Both the position numbers and the translations under genes were made by a program. The notes under the pieces were generated by a model. That model did not search any database, was not told the origin of the DNA, and was given only the letters and a program-made list of their open reading frames with translations. Of a stretch of 64,000 nucleotides of DNA, positions 26,705 through 35,653 are shown one piece after another. This stretch comes from Candidatus Eisenbacteria bacterium (GTDB lineage: Bacteria > Eisenbacteria > RBG-16-71-46 > SZUA-252), in NCBI GenBank assembly GCA_005893305.1, contig VBOZ01000012.1:39234-103233 (forward strand), in the 5' to 3' direction. Numbering within the stretch: the stretch's first letter is position 1; every line of letters starts with the position of its first letter.

Positions 26705-29485
26705 GTGCCCGACCGCGCCGCGACCGCCGGCGTCCCGATGGTTCGCCTCTTCGGGGCCCGGCAGAACAACCTCAAGAATATCGACGTCTCCTTTCCGCGC
26801 GCGTCACTGACGGTCGTGACCGGCGTGAGCGGCTCGGGGAAGTCGTCGCTCGCCTTCGACACGATCTACGCCGAGGGCCAGCGACGGTACGTCGAGTGCG
26901 TCTCCACCTACGCGAAGCAGTTCCTCGACCGCCTGCCCCGTCCCGATTACGACCGAGTCGAGGGCCTCGCGCCGGCCCTCGCGATCCGCCAGGGAGCCGC
27001 CGCGCAGACGGGCCGCTCCACGGTCGGGACGATCACCGAGATCGCCGATCACCTGCGCCTGCTCCTCGCCCGCGTGGGCGAGACCTGGTGCGGGAAGTGC
27101 GGCACGCTGGTGCCGCGCCACAGCGTCGACTCGGTGCTGGAGGCGATCCTGGGCGTGGAGGAGACCGGCGTAACGATCTCGTTCGCGATACCCGCCGCCG
27201 CAGGCGACAGCGTCGACGCGCTCTGGGCGCGGGCCTTGAGCCGCGGATTCCTCCTGGCGCGCGGGCAGGGGAGCCGCGAGTGGGCCCGGCTGGACGAGGC
27301 GAAGCCGGCCCGCACCCGTGCGCCGATCGAAGTCCTCGTCGACCGCCTGCCCGCGACGGCCGCGAATCGGATGCGGCTCCGGGAAGCGCTGGAGCTGGCG
27401 TGGCGCGAGGGCTCGGGGAGCGTGGACATCACGCGCGCCTCGGGACAGAAGCTCTCGTTCTTCGACGGCCGGACCTGCGCCACGTGCGGCCGATCCTTCC
27501 CGGAGCCGAGGCCGCAGCTCTTCTCCTTCAACAGCCCTTATGGTGCCTGCCCCGATTGCCGCGGGTTCGGCAACATCCTCACCTTTACGCTGGAGCGGGT
27601 CGTGCCCGACCCGGGCAAGTCGGTCCTGGATGGCGCGCTCGATCCGTGGGCGAACTCGTGGCGGGCACATTTCCTACCCAAGCTGAAGGCGGTGGCGGCC
27701 GAGCACGGGATCCGTCTCGACAAGCCGTTCCGATCGCTTCCGAAGGAGCACCAGAAGATCCTTCTCCACGGCGCCCCGGGATTCCGGGGAGTCTTTCCGT
27801 TCTTGGAGCGGCTCCGCGCCAAGGCCTACAAGTCGAGCGCGCGGTTTCTCGTGAAGCGGTACCAGGAGACGATGCTCTGCGGCACCTGCCAGGGCGGACG
27901 GCTGAAGCCGGAGGCGTACGAGGTTCGAGTGGGCAGGAAGAACGTCTCCGAGCTTCTCGGCATGACGGTCGGGGATCTCCGCGCGTTCCAGGCAACCCTG
28001 ACGCTCGACGCGGCGCGCGAGCGCGTCGCATCTCCCATCCTCGCCGAGCTTCGGGGGCGCCTCGAGTACCTGGGCGAGGTGGGCCTCGACTACCTAACGC
28101 TCGACCGGCCGTCCAAGACGCTCTCGGGCGGCGAGGCCCAGCGGATCGAGCTCGCGAACGCGCTCGGCGGAAGCTTGAGCCATGCCCTCTACGTCCTCGA
28201 TGAGCCGACCGTGGGGCTCCACCCGCGCGACACCGAGCGCCTGATCCGCGTGCTCCTCCGGCTTCGGGAGCGCGGAAACACCGTTCTCGTCGTCGAGCAC
28301 GACGCGGAGGTCATCGGATCGGCCGACTGGATCGTGGAGCTGGGTCCGGGCGCGGGGCACCGGGGCGGGCAGTCGCTCTATCAGGGCCGCCTCGATGGGT
28401 GGCCGGGACGGACGGAAGCCGCCGTTGAAGCCGCCGACCTCGTCGCCGAGCCGAGGCCCGCGCGATACGCGGCGAAGCGCAAGCCGGGGTGGATCGAGGT
28501 GCGCGGCGCCCGCGAGCACAATCTCAAGAACATCGACGCCCGCTTCCCGGTGGGCGCGCTCACCGGCGTCTGCGGCGTCTCGGGGTCCGGCAAGTCCACC
28601 CTGGTCGAGGAAGTGCTCTGGCGCGCGGCGGCCCGGGCCCTGCGCCAGGACGCGCCCGTGCCGGGCGCGCACGATCGGGTGTCCGGCCTGGAGCCGTTCG
28701 GCCGCGTGTCGCTGGTCGACCAATCGCCGGTCGCCCGCTCCAACCGCTCGAACCCGGCGACCTACGTCAAAGCGTTCGACCGGATCCGCGAGCGCTACGC
28801 GCGGACGCCGCTCGCGCGGCAGCGCCGGTACACGCCCGGCACCTTCTCCTTCAACGTCGCGGGCGGCCGGTGCGAAGCGTGCGAGGGCGCAGGCCAGACG
28901 CGCGTGGAGATGTACTTCCTCGCCGACCTCTGGGTCCCCTGCGAGTCGTGTCAGGGACGGCGGTATCGTCCCGAGGCGCTGGAGGTGAAGGTGCACGGCC
29001 TCTCGATCGACGCGCTCCTCGACCGGACGATCGAGGAGGCGCTCGCGCTCTTCCAGGGAGAGACCGAGATCCAGGAGCCGCTCTGGGTGCTCGATCAGGT
29101 CGGCCTGGGCTATCTAAGATTGGGGCAGTCGCTCTCGACGTTGAGCGGCGGCGAGACCCAACGCCTCAAGCTCGCGCGCGAGCTGGCCGATCGGGCGCCG
29201 GCGGCCGGCCTCTACATCCTCGACGAGCCGACGGTCGGGCTCCATCGGAAGGACGTCGCCACGCTCCTCCGCGTGCTCCACGAGCTTACGCGCCGCGGCG
29301 GCACGGTGATCGCCGTCGAGCACAATCTCGACTTTCTGGCCGCCTGCGACTACCTGGTGGAGCTGGGACCCGAGGGGGGCGAAGCGGGTGGGTTCGTGGT
29401 CGCGGCAGGAACCCCGCCCGAGCTTGCCCGCGCGGAGGCGTCGCCCACGGCCGGCTACCTCAGGAGAATGGCGGCCTGCGCGTAA
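26705..29485 (+). CDS. uvrA: UvrABC excinuclease subunit A
   Basis: DNA-damage sensor ATPase, partner of UvrB. Two ABC modules: Walker A GVSGSGKS at 40-47 and again GVSGSGKS near 624, with LSGGEAQRI and LSGGETQRL signatures and DEPTVGLH in both. Zinc-binding cysteine pairs [16 protein letters not shown] and [15 protein letters not shown] are present. Length 926 (E. coli 940). The segment that normally reads with NPRSTVGT has QTGRSTVGT, a modest deviation. GTG 26705 is chosen as start. The 3' end runs 31 bp into the convergent outer-membrane protein gene. Confidence 0.95.
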   Translation: MPDRAATAGVPMVRLFGARQNNLKNIDVSFPRASLTVVTGVSGSGKSSLAFDTIYAEGQRRYVECVSTYAKQFLDRLPRPDYDRVEGLAPALAIRQGAAAQTGRSTVGTITEIADHLRLLLARVGETWCGKCGTLVPRHSVDSVLEAILGVEETGVTISFAIPAAAGDSVDALWARALSRGFLLARGQGSREWARLDEAKPARTRAPIEVLVDRLPATAANRMRLREALELAWREGSGSVDITRASGQKLSFFDGRTCATCGRSFPEPRPQLFSFNSPYGACPDCRGFGNILTFTLERVVPDPGKSVLDGALDPWANSWRAHFLPKLKAVAAEHGIRLDKPFRSLPKEHQKILLHGAPGFRGVFPFLERLRAKAYKSSARFLVKRYQETMLCGTCQGGRLKPEAYEVRVGRKNVSELLGMTVGDLRAFQATLTLDAARERVASPILAELRGRLEYLGEVGLDYLTLDRPSKTLSGGEAQRIELANALGGSLSHALYVLDEPTVGLHPRDTERLIRVLLRLRERGNTVLVVEHDAEVIGSADWIVELGPGAGHRGGQSLYQGRLDGWPGRTEAAVEAADLVAEPRPARYAAKRKPGWIEVRGAREHNLKNIDARFPVGALTGVCGVSGSGKSTLVEEVLWRAAARALRQDAPVPGAHDRVSGLEPFGRVSLVDQSPVARSNRSNPATYVKAFDRIRERYARTPLARQRRYTPGTFSFNVAGGRCEACEGAGQTRVEMYFLADLWVPCESCQGRRYRPEALEVKVHGLSIDALLDRTIEEALALFQGETEIQEPLWVLDQVGLGYLRLGQSLSTLSGGETQRLKLARELADRAPAAGLYILDEPTVGLHRKDVATLLRVLHELTRRGGTVIAVEHNLDFLAACDYLVELGPEGGEAGGFVVAAGTPPELARAEASPTAGYLRRMAACA

Positions 29486-30108
29486 TCGAGCGTGTGATGG
29501 GCCGGGACGCTGAACCGGCCCCTCACGAGAATGCCGAAGCGGCGCGTGAGGAGAAATTCCACGCCGCCGTAAGCATGGGTCTTGAGGTACGACCTCGCGC
29601 GGTAGCTGGTCTCGGTGAATCCAATGATGTCGGCGGCCTGGACGACCAGGTGCGCGCCGGGGCCCACCTCCAATAGCGGCCGGACCCGCCACTCCTCGCG
29701 GAAGGTTTTCAACGGCCGGAGGAAGTAATAGAGGCTCAGCGACCCTTCGATCAGGTAGTCCTTCTTCATCCCGGTGACTTCCACCTGCATCGACTGCTCG
29801 AACTGCCCGCTCTGGTAGATGAATCTGCGATACGCGAACGTGCCCACGACGTCGAAGTAGCCGTCGGGCGCGGCCACCCCGAGCTCGAATCGGTCCCGCT
29901 CCTCGCTCGTTCGCCCCAGCCGCGACGTAATGGGATTCTGCGGCGAAGGAGGAGTCGCCTCCACCTGCGCGCGGGCGGATTCGCCGAGGCACAGAAACGC
30001 AGCGAAGCCGAAGATGAGCGCGCGACCGATCGTGGGCTGGCCACGACCGATCGTGGGCCGGCCACGACCGATCATGGGCCGGCCGAGATCCGCCGCTCTC
30101 AACCTCAC
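29455..30108 (-). CDS. Secreted, beta-barrel-like protein of unknown function
   Basis: 217 residues if started at GTG 30108, which overlaps the stop of the upstream lipoprotein gene as GTGA. A hydrophobic signal sequence ALIFGFAAFLCLGESARA ends near residue 50. The mature part has alternating polar/aromatic strands (GYFDVVGTFAYRRFIY, LIEGSLSLYYFLRP, AYGGVEFLLTRRFGILVRG) typical of a small outer-membrane barrel or porin-like protein. The leader is lengthened by a 21-bp tandem repeat (IGRG-Q/R-PT units); ATG 30075 within that repeat is an alternative start. No family recognised. Its 3' end overlaps uvrA. Confidence 0.65.
   Translation of the reverse strand: MRLRAADLGRPMIGRGRPTIGRGQPTIGRALIFGFAAFLCLGESARAQVEATPPSPQNPITSRLGRTSEERDRFELGVAAPDGYFDVVGTFAYRRFIYQSGQFEQSMQVEVTGMKKDYLIEGSLSLYYFLRPLKTFREEWRVRPLLEVGPGAHLVVQAADIIGFTETSYRARSYLKTHAYGGVEFLLTRRFGILVRGRFSVPAHHTLDYAQAAILLR
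30023..30085. repeat. Three 21-bp tandem repeats in a signal-peptide region
   Basis: Units CGACCGATCGTGGGC(T/C)GGCCA at 30023-30043, 30044-30064 and 30065-30085 (the last with ATCATGG and a G at the end). They encode repeated heptads before the hydrophobic core of the outer-membrane protein's leader. The single G-to-A change in the third unit creates the ATG that is an alternative start. Confidence 0.9.
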
Positions 30109-30542
30109 GGAACCGCCACGTCGCTGGTCGAGAGGAACTGCTCCGACTCGAAGTAGACGCGGTAGTCCCCGGCCGGCACTCGTTTCCCGTTCTTGTCCGT
30201 GAAGTCCCAAGGAATGGGTGGGGTCCGGAAGTAGCCGGGGAGCGTCGCGGGCTCGAGCGCGAAGAAGAGGACCTTCACGAGCGCCGCCCTGCTGTCGAAG
30301 ACGGCGATCCGGACCGGGGCCTCGTTCGGGAGAAAGAATTGGATGTTGTAGCTCGCCTCGGTGTGGCCGGGCAGCACGCCCATCGAGCCGCAGATCAGGA
30401 TCTCGGTCGAGGTCGACTGGAACTTGTTACAGGAATCCCAAGAGGTGTGCTGGGAGCCGGGGAAGAACTTCTGGGGAGAGAACACGCCGTCGGCGCTACA
30501 GCCGACAAGCGAGACGGTCGCCAGAACGAGCAGAATTCGCAG
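30105..30542 (-). CDS. Lipoprotein of unknown function, start codon non-canonical (CTG)
   Basis: The conservative start, GTG 30485, begins after the interesting part. Upstream in frame, without a stop until 30579, the DNA encodes LRILLVLATVSLVGC followed by SADGVF, a textbook lipoprotein signal peptide with lipobox LVGC. No ATG, GTG or TTG lies between that stop and the lipobox; the likely starts are CTG 30542 or ATT 30536, with AGGAG at 30557-30553 ten bases before CTG. From CTG the product is 145 residues. The mature part has a PVRIAVFD strand and an IPWDFTDKNGKRVPAGDYRVYFES stretch of 24 residues that resembles FlgD-type Ig domains (shown here split: IPWDFTDKNGKRVPA then GDYRVYFES). Translationally coupled to the barrel-like gene. 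Confidence 0.62.
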   Translation of the reverse strand: MRILLVLATVSLVGCSADGVFSPQKFFPGSQHTSWDSCNKFQSTSTEILICGSMGVLPGHTEASYNIQFFLPNEAPVRIAVFDSRAALVKVLFFALEPATLPGYFRTPPIPWDFTDKNGKRVPAGDYRVYFESEQFLSTSDVAVP

Positions 30543-30893
30543 TCTGAGCCCGCTCCTATCCGGCGCCGGGGGGACGAATCAAAATTGAGGAAGTTCCCCG
30601 CGCATCCACGTGTGTCGCAAAGTAAAACCCCGCAAGAAACAACCCGCTGGAAGGACTAGGTTTTATCTGCGGATTGGGCACGAGGCGACAGGGAACTCCG
30701 CTCGCGTCAAGATTAGTGGCCGGCCATTTTCGGTGTCAATAGACTTATACGAGTTTGAGCCTCCAACGCGAAAATTTTTGCCAGTTCTGGCCGCGGACTG
30801 CCCCAACATGGCGGTTGTCTCGTCGGACCCAGGATGGTAGTCTCCAGCGTTTATGGCTTTCGGCTTGACACGTCCCCGCTGGGCACGTTTCCC
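30543..30893. other. 351-bp divergent intergenic region before ffh
   Basis: Separates the minus-strand lipoprotein gene from the ffh operon; more AT-rich than its surroundings (for instance 30771-30780). A palindrome TGGCCGGCCA lies at 30717-30726 and a TATACG at 30746-30751, but no paired -35 was convincing. No SRP RNA signature was found here. It must contain the promoter of the ffh operon, which I could not locate. Confidence 0.4.
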
Positions 30894-32216
30894 ATGTTCG
30901 AAGAGCTGAGCGACCGCCTCGCCGGAGTATTCCGGAAGCTGCTGGGGCGGGGTCGGTTGAACGAGCAGGACGTCCGCGAGACCCTGCGCGAGATTCGGCG
31001 CGTTCTGCTCGAGGCCGATGTGAATCTCGACGTCGCGAAATCGTTCCTGCGCGCCGTCGAGGAGCGCGCGGTCGGGGCGGACCTGCTCTCGAGCGTCACG
31101 CCGGGGCAGCAGATCATCAAGATCGTCCACGAGGAGCTGATCCGGCTCCTGGGCGGGACCAGCCCGGCGGCGCCGATGCAGTTTCCGTCGAATCGGGCGG
31201 CGGCCGTCCTCCTCGCGGGACTTCAGGGTTCGGGGAAGACGACAACCGCGGCGAAGCTCGCGCGGCACTGGAAGGACCGCGGTAAGCGGGTGCTCCTCGC
31301 CGCGCTTGACCTCCAGCGACCCGCCGCGATCGCCCAGCTCGAGGTTCTCGGGCGATCGATCGGCGTGCCGGTGCACCTCGACCGCGAGGCGAAGGATGCG
31401 GTCGCCTTGGCGAAGGCGGCCCGGGCTCGAGCGGATAGAGAAGGGTTCGATCTCCTCATCGCGGACACCGCGGGGCGGCTCCACGTCGACGAGGAGCTGA
31501 TGACGGAGGTCGCCAAGGTTCACGCGGCGCTCGATCCGCACGAGACGCTGCTGGTGCTGGACGGCATGACGGGCCAGGACGCGGTCTCGATCGCGGAGGC
31601 CTTCACGAAGCGGCTCCCGGTGAGCGGGTTCGTGCTCACGAAGATGGACGGCGACGCGCGCGGGGGAGCGGCGCTCTCGCTCCGCGCGGTTTGCGGGGCG
31701 CCGATCCGCTATCTGGGGATCGGGGAGAAGGTCGAAGGGATCGAGCCCTTCCACCCCGATCGGCTGGCGTCGCGCATCCTCGGCATGGGGGACGTGCTCA
31801 CGCTGGTCGAGCGTGCGCAGGAACGGCTCGACGTCGGGAAGGCCGAGGCGCTGGAGCGGAAGCTCCGCAAGGATCGCTTCACGCTCGAGGATTTCCTCGG
31901 GCAGCTCCAGGAGATGAAGAAACTGGGGCCGCTCGAGGAGATCGTGAAGATGCTGCCGGGGGTCAAGCTGCCGGCGGGCGCCCAGGTCGACGAGCGCGAT
32001 CTCAAGCGGACGGAAGCGATCATCCAGTCGATGACGCGGGAGGAGCGCGAGCGGCCCGCGGTCATCAACGGAAGCCGCCGGAAGCGCATCGCGCGCGGCA
32101 GCGGCACCACGGTGCAGGACGTCAATCGTGTGCTCCGGCAGTTCGAGCAGACGCAAACCATGTTGAAGCGCTTCGGCGGCGGACGGCGCGGCAAGCTCCC
32201 TACGGGGCGCTTCTAG
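30894..32216 (+). CDS. ffh: Signal recognition particle protein
   Basis: SRP GTPase (SRP54 homologue) that binds signal sequences of nascent membrane proteins. N domain residues 1-90, G domain with GLQGSGKTT at 109-117, DTAGR and TKMDGDARGG, and an M domain from about residue 325 with RIARGSG (RNA binding) near 405. Length 440. ATG 30894 gives the family start MFEELSDRLAGVF; the upstream in-frame ATG at 30834 adds unrelated sequence. The M-domain tail lacks the long Met-rich end seen in some species. First gene of an operon with rpsP, khpA, rimM, trmD and rplS. Confidence 0.96.
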   Translation: MFEELSDRLAGVFRKLLGRGRLNEQDVRETLREIRRVLLEADVNLDVAKSFLRAVEERAVGADLLSSVTPGQQIIKIVHEELIRLLGGTSPAAPMQFPSNRAAAVLLAGLQGSGKTTTAAKLARHWKDRGKRVLLAALDLQRPAAIAQLEVLGRSIGVPVHLDREAKDAVALAKAARARADREGFDLLIADTAGRLHVDEELMTEVAKVHAALDPHETLLVLDGMTGQDAVSIAEAFTKRLPVSGFVLTKMDGDARGGAALSLRAVCGAPIRYLGIGEKVEGIEPFHPDRLASRILGMGDVLTLVERAQERLDVGKAEALERKLRKDRFTLEDFLGQLQEMKKLGPLEEIVKMLPGVKLPAGAQVDERDLKRTEAIIQSMTREERERPAVINGSRRKRIARGSGTTVQDVNRVLRQFEQTQTMLKRFGGGRRGKLPTGRF

Positions 32217-32261
32217 CGGGTCGGCCGGGCGCGATCGTACTCACAACGGAGGAACCCAGGA

Positions 32262-32735
32262 ATGTCCGTCGTCATACGAATGAAGCGCGCGGGCGCGAAG
32301 AAGCGTCCGTTCTTCCGCGTCGTCGTCACCGACTCGAGGAACCCGAGGGACGGGCGCTACATCGAGCAGCTGGGCTATTACGACCCGCTCACCAATCCTG
32401 CGACGTTCCGGATCGACACGGACCGGTTCTCCGAGTGGATCCGGCGCGGGGCCCTGCCATCGGAGTCGGTCGGCGTGATGGTGTCCAAGCACGCCCCGGA
32501 CGCGCTCCGTCCGGCGCCTCTCCCGAAGCCCGAGCTCTCCGAGGTTCCCGTCGCGGCGCCGAAGCCGAAGAAGGCGAAGGCCGCGAAGCCGAAGGCGGCG
32601 AAGGCCAAGCCCGCGAGGAAGGCGAAGGCGGCGACCAAGGCGAGCGTGAAGAAGGCGAAGACCAAGGCCAAGGCGAAGGCGAAGAAGAAGAGCGGGATCG
32701 CAAAGCCGAAGAAGGCCAAGAAGGCGAAGAAGTAG
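32262..32735 (+). CDS. rpsP: 30S ribosomal protein S16 with long Lys/Ala-rich tail
   Basis: The first 80 residues are standard S16 (MSVVIRMKRAGAKKRPFFRV, GRYIEQLGYYDP). Residues 95-157 are a low-complexity tail of Lys, Ala and Pro repeats, about twice the usual protein length (80-90). The tail likely extends into solvent or rRNA; function unknown. Strong ribosome-binding site GGAGG at 32250-32254. Followed by khpA after 7 bp. Confidence 0.95.
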   Translation: MSVVIRMKRAGAKKRPFFRVVVTDSRNPRDGRYIEQLGYYDPLTNPATFRIDTDRFSEWIRRGALPSESVGVMVSKHAPDALRPAPLPKPELSEVPVAAPKPKKAKAAKPKAAKAKPARKAKAATKASVKKAKTKAKAKAKKKSGIAKPKKAKKAKK

Positions 32736-32742
32736 GCCCTCC

Positions 32743-32973
32743 GTGAAAACCCTCATCGAGTACTGCGCCCGCCGCCTCGTCGATCACCCCGAGGGCGTGC
32801 ACGTCGACGAGCACGAGACCGGGGAGACCAGCGTGTTCACGCTCCGGGTCATGCCGGGCGACCTGGGCAAGGTGATCGGCCGCGAGGGGCGGACAGCGCA
32901 GGCGATGCGCCTCCTGCTCTCGGCCTCCGCGGCGGCGCAGGGGCGTCGCGCCACTCTCGAGATTGCCGACTGA
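32743..32973 (+). CDS. khpA: KH-domain RNA-binding protein KhpA
   Basis: Single type II KH domain of 76 residues with the GxxG loop in GKVIGREGRTAQAMRLLL. KhpA proteins bind RNA, usually with KhpB, and are typically encoded between rpsP and rimM, exactly as here. Start GTG 32743, overlapping rimM by 11 bp at its end. Confidence 0.94.
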   Translation: MKTLIEYCARRLVDHPEGVHVDEHETGETSVFTLRVMPGDLGKVIGREGRTAQAMRLLLSASAAAQGRRATLEIAD

Positions 32974-33502
32974 GCCGGGCGGCGAGCCGCCGATCCTCGT
33001 CGGGGTGATCGCGCGGGCGCACGGCCTCGACGGCGAGGTCGTCGTCGACGCGTACAGCGACGCTCCGGAGCGCTTCCAGCCGGGTAGCGTGCTGACGGCG
33101 GCATTCCCCACCGGGAAGACCGCGAGCCTCGTCGTGGCGAACATGCGCCAGTTCCAAAAGCGACTCCTGGTTCAATTCGAAGGCGTCGCGACCCGGACCG
33201 AGGCGGAATCGCTCCGCGGAGCCGACCTCTTGATCGCGCGAAGCGAGGTGAAGCCGCTTCCCGAGGGGCAGTACTACCGCTTTGAGCTCGTCGGCCTCGC
33301 GGTCAAGTCGCGCGCCGGTGAGCCGCTGGGCGAGGTGGCGGACGTCTTCTCGACCGGGAGCAACGACGTCTACGTGGTGCGCGGCCCCCGGGGCGAGATC
33401 CTGCTCCCGGCGATCGCCGGCGTGATCGTCGAGATCAATCTCGCGCAAAAGACGATGACCGTCGCGCCGCCGGCGGGCCTCCCGGGATGGGACGGAGACT
33501 GA
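32963..33502 (+). CDS. rimM: Ribosome maturation factor RimM
   Basis: 16S rRNA processing factor that binds S19 and the 30S head. The N-terminal RimM barrel starts at VGVIARAHGLDGEVVV and the PRC-barrel C-terminal part includes GEVADVFSTGSNDVYVV and PAIAGVIVEIN. 179 residues. Start TTG 32963 overlaps khpA; no better codon lies close to the domain start. Followed by trmD after 3 bp. Confidence 0.93.
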   Translation: MPTEPGGEPPILVGVIARAHGLDGEVVVDAYSDAPERFQPGSVLTAAFPTGKTASLVVANMRQFQKRLLVQFEGVATRTEAESLRGADLLIARSEVKPLPEGQYYRFELVGLAVKSRAGEPLGEVADVFSTGSNDVYVVRGPRGEILLPAIAGVIVEINLAQKTMTVAPPAGLPGWDGD

Positions 33503-33505
33503 GCG

Positions 33506-34249
33506 GTGCGTATCTCGATCTTGACGCTCAATCCCGGATTCTTCGAGGGTCCCCTCGGCGAGGGGATGATCCGCATCGCCCGGGAGAAGGGCATCGTCGA
33601 CATCGCGGTCATCCAGATCCGGGATTTCGCGGCCGACCGCTACGGCACGACCGACGACACGCCCTACGGGGGCGGCGCCGGGATGGTCATGAAGGTGGAC
33701 ACGATCGTCGGAGCCCACGAAGCCGCGGTGGAGCGGGCGGGAGGGCTCGAGGCGCGGACGCTCGTGACGACGCCCCAGGGCCGGCCACTGACGCAAGCTT
33801 GGGCGAGGGAGCTGGCCGGCGTGGAGCACCTGGTCCTTGTCTGCGGGCGGTACAAGGGGATCGACGAGCGGGCTATCCCACTCCTCCGCGCCGAGGAGAT
33901 CTCGATCGGGGACTACGTGCTCTCGGGCGGCGAGGCGGCGGCGCTCGTGGTCGTCGACGCCCTGGCCCGGCTTCAGCCCGGCGTCTTGGGGGACGCGGGG
34001 TCGGCTGAGGCCGACTCCTTTTCGGAGGCGCTCCTCGACGCGCCCGTGTACACTCGGCCGGAAGATTTTCGGGGGTACAGGGTCCCAGAGATCCTCCTGA
34101 GCGGAAATCATGAGCAGATTCGCCGCTGGCGGCGCCGCGAGGCGCTCCGGCGGACGCGCGAGCGTCGGCCCGACCTCCTGTCCGGCCGCGCCCTGAGCGA
34201 CGAAGACCGGAAGCTTCTGAACGAGATTGAGGAGGAGACGGGACCATGA
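33506..34249 (+). CDS. trmD: tRNA (guanine-N1)-methyltransferase
   Basis: Methylates G37 of tRNAs with G36, using a trefoil-knot SAM site. Signatures: [11 protein letters not shown] at the start, [26 protein letters not shown] and [13 protein letters not shown], with the C-terminal [14 protein letters not shown]. 247 residues, GTG start. Its stop overlaps the rplS ATG. Confidence 0.96.
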   Translation: MRISILTLNPGFFEGPLGEGMIRIAREKGIVDIAVIQIRDFAADRYGTTDDTPYGGGAGMVMKVDTIVGAHEAAVERAGGLEARTLVTTPQGRPLTQAWARELAGVEHLVLVCGRYKGIDERAIPLLRAEEISIGDYVLSGGEAAALVVVDALARLQPGVLGDAGSAEADSFSEALLDAPVYTRPEDFRGYRVPEILLSGNHEQIRRWRRREALRRTRERRPDLLSGRALSDEDRKLLNEIEEETGP

Positions 34250-34608
34250 GCGTGCTGGAGCGATTTGAAGCCCGGTTCAAAACCGACCGGGCACTGGATT
34301 TCGCACCCGGGGACACGGTGAAGGTGCACGTCCGGGTGATTGAAGGGGAAAAGGAGCGGTCGCAGATCTTCCACGGCGTGGTCACGAGCGTGCGCGGGAG
34401 CGGAATGCGATCGAGCTTCACCGTCCGGAAAATCTCGGGCGGAATCGGCGTGGAGCGGACGTTCCCGCTCCACTCCCCCGCGGTCGCCAAGATCGAGCTG
34501 GCGCGGAAGGGAAGAGTGCGGCGTGCGAAGCTCTTCTATCTCCGGAAGCGGAGAGGGAAGGCGGCCAAGGTCGACGAGCGGGACCCGATCGGGGGCGATG
34601 GCGCGTAG
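34246..34608 (+). CDS. rplS: 50S ribosomal protein L19
   Basis: Ribosomal protein at the 30S-50S interface: [29 protein letters not shown], and [13 protein letters not shown] are family landmarks. 120 residues, ATGA overlap with trmD, and overlap of 11 bp with rnhB. Confidence 0.97.
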   Translation: MSVLERFEARFKTDRALDFAPGDTVKVHVRVIEGEKERSQIFHGVVTSVRGSGMRSSFTVRKISGGIGVERTFPLHSPAVAKIELARKGRVRRAKLFYLRKRRGKAAKVDERDPIGGDGA

Positions 34609-35236
34609 GCGGCTCGTCCGCTTCGACGACGAGTTCCGCGCCCTCTGGGGCGATCTCCTCGCGGGGATCGACGAGGTGGGGCGCGGGCCGCTGGCCGGCC
34701 CGGTGGTCGCCGCGTGCGTGGCGCTCAAGCCCGGTACCAAGCTCCGCGGCGTGCGCGATTCCAAGACGCTGACGGCGCCGAAGCGCGAGGAGGCCGCGGC
34801 GCGGATCCGCGCGGAGGCCGTCGCGGTGGGAGTCGGCATCGCGAGCGTGGTCGAAGTGGACGCGTTCAACATTCGAATGGCGGCGCTGCTCGCGATGCGC
34901 CGGTCGCTGGAGGCCCTGGGGCTCGAACCCCAGGGCCTTCTTGTCGACGGCCGGGACGAGATCTGGACCTCGATTCCGTGCAAGGCGGTCGTCGACGGCG
35001 ACGCCCTGAGCCAGGCGGTCGCGGCCGCCTCGATCGTCGCGAAGGTGACGCGCGACGCCCTGATGAACGAGGACGACGCGCGCTTCCCACTCTACGGATT
35101 CTCGCAGCACAAGGGGTACGGCACGCCCGAGCACCTGGAGGCCCTTCGCCTCCATGGGCCGTGCCTGATCCACCGAAAGAGCTTCCGCCCCGTCCGGGAG
35201 CTTCTCTTCGTGCAGGAGGCGTTCGAGGGTTTCTGA
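34598..35236 (+). CDS. rnhB: Ribonuclease HII
   Basis: Removes ribonucleotides from RNA-DNA hybrids. Catalytic Asp25 and Glu26 lie in [31 protein letters not shown] and [10 protein letters not shown] complete the active site. 212 residues. ATG 34598 lies inside the end of rplS. Confidence 0.96.
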   Translation: MARRRLVRFDDEFRALWGDLLAGIDEVGRGPLAGPVVAACVALKPGTKLRGVRDSKTLTAPKREEAAARIRAEAVAVGVGIASVVEVDAFNIRMAALLAMRRSLEALGLEPQGLLVDGRDEIWTSIPCKAVVDGDALSQAVAAASIVAKVTRDALMNEDDARFPLYGFSQHKGYGTPEHLEALRLHGPCLIHRKSFRPVRELLFVQEAFEGF

Positions 35237-35251
35237 TTCGCGGGGGACGGG

Positions 35252-35653
35252 ATGGGGTGGGGCGGGTCGGCCGAGTGGCGGGAGCGCGCGGCGCGCTGCG
35301 GAGAGCGGATCGCGGAAGCGTTCTGCACCCTGCGCGGATATGAAGTGGTCGATCGAAACGTGCGGGAGGGCCGGGGCGAGATCGATTTGATCGCGCACGA
35401 CCACGGCACGATCGTATTCGTCGAAGTGAAGCTTCGAACGGGCCAGGATCAGGCGGCGCCCTTTCTCGCGGTGAATTGGAAGAAGCGGGAGGACGTGGCC
35501 AGGGCCGCGGCGCTCTACATGGCGCGGCGTGGGCTTCTGGGCCGCCCGGTGCGCTTCGACGTGATCGGCATCACGTGGGGGGCCGATGGATCGGAGCTCC
35601 GTGTCGAGCATGTCCCGAACGCGTTCCCCGGAGGCCGGCGTCAGTTCTACTGA
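35252..35653 (+). CDS. UPF0102 (YraN) family protein
   Basis: 133-residue member of the restriction-endonuclease-like superfamily. The RNVREGRGEIDLIAHD and VFVEVKLR motifs give the expected Asp, Glu and Lys core residues. Routinely found next to rnhB; cellular role unclear, probably nucleic-acid-related. ATG 35252; it overlaps the glycosyltransferase gene if the latter starts at 35610. Confidence 0.93.
   Translation: MGWGGSAEWRERAARCGERIAEAFCTLRGYEVVDRNVREGRGEIDLIAHDHGTIVFVEVKLRTGQDQAAPFLAVNWKKREDVARAAALYMARRGLLGRPVRFDVIGITWGADGSELRVEHVPNAFPGGRRQFY

Noticed and set aside
30600..30890. SRP RNA gene upstream of ffh
   Set aside because: The conserved GGAA-type tetraloop and asymmetric loop of 4.5S/scRNA were not found.
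30840..30893. TTGACA at 30865-30870 as promoter of ffh
   Set aside because: A 17-bp spacer would put the -10 against the start codon, and that sequence (TTTCCC) does not match.
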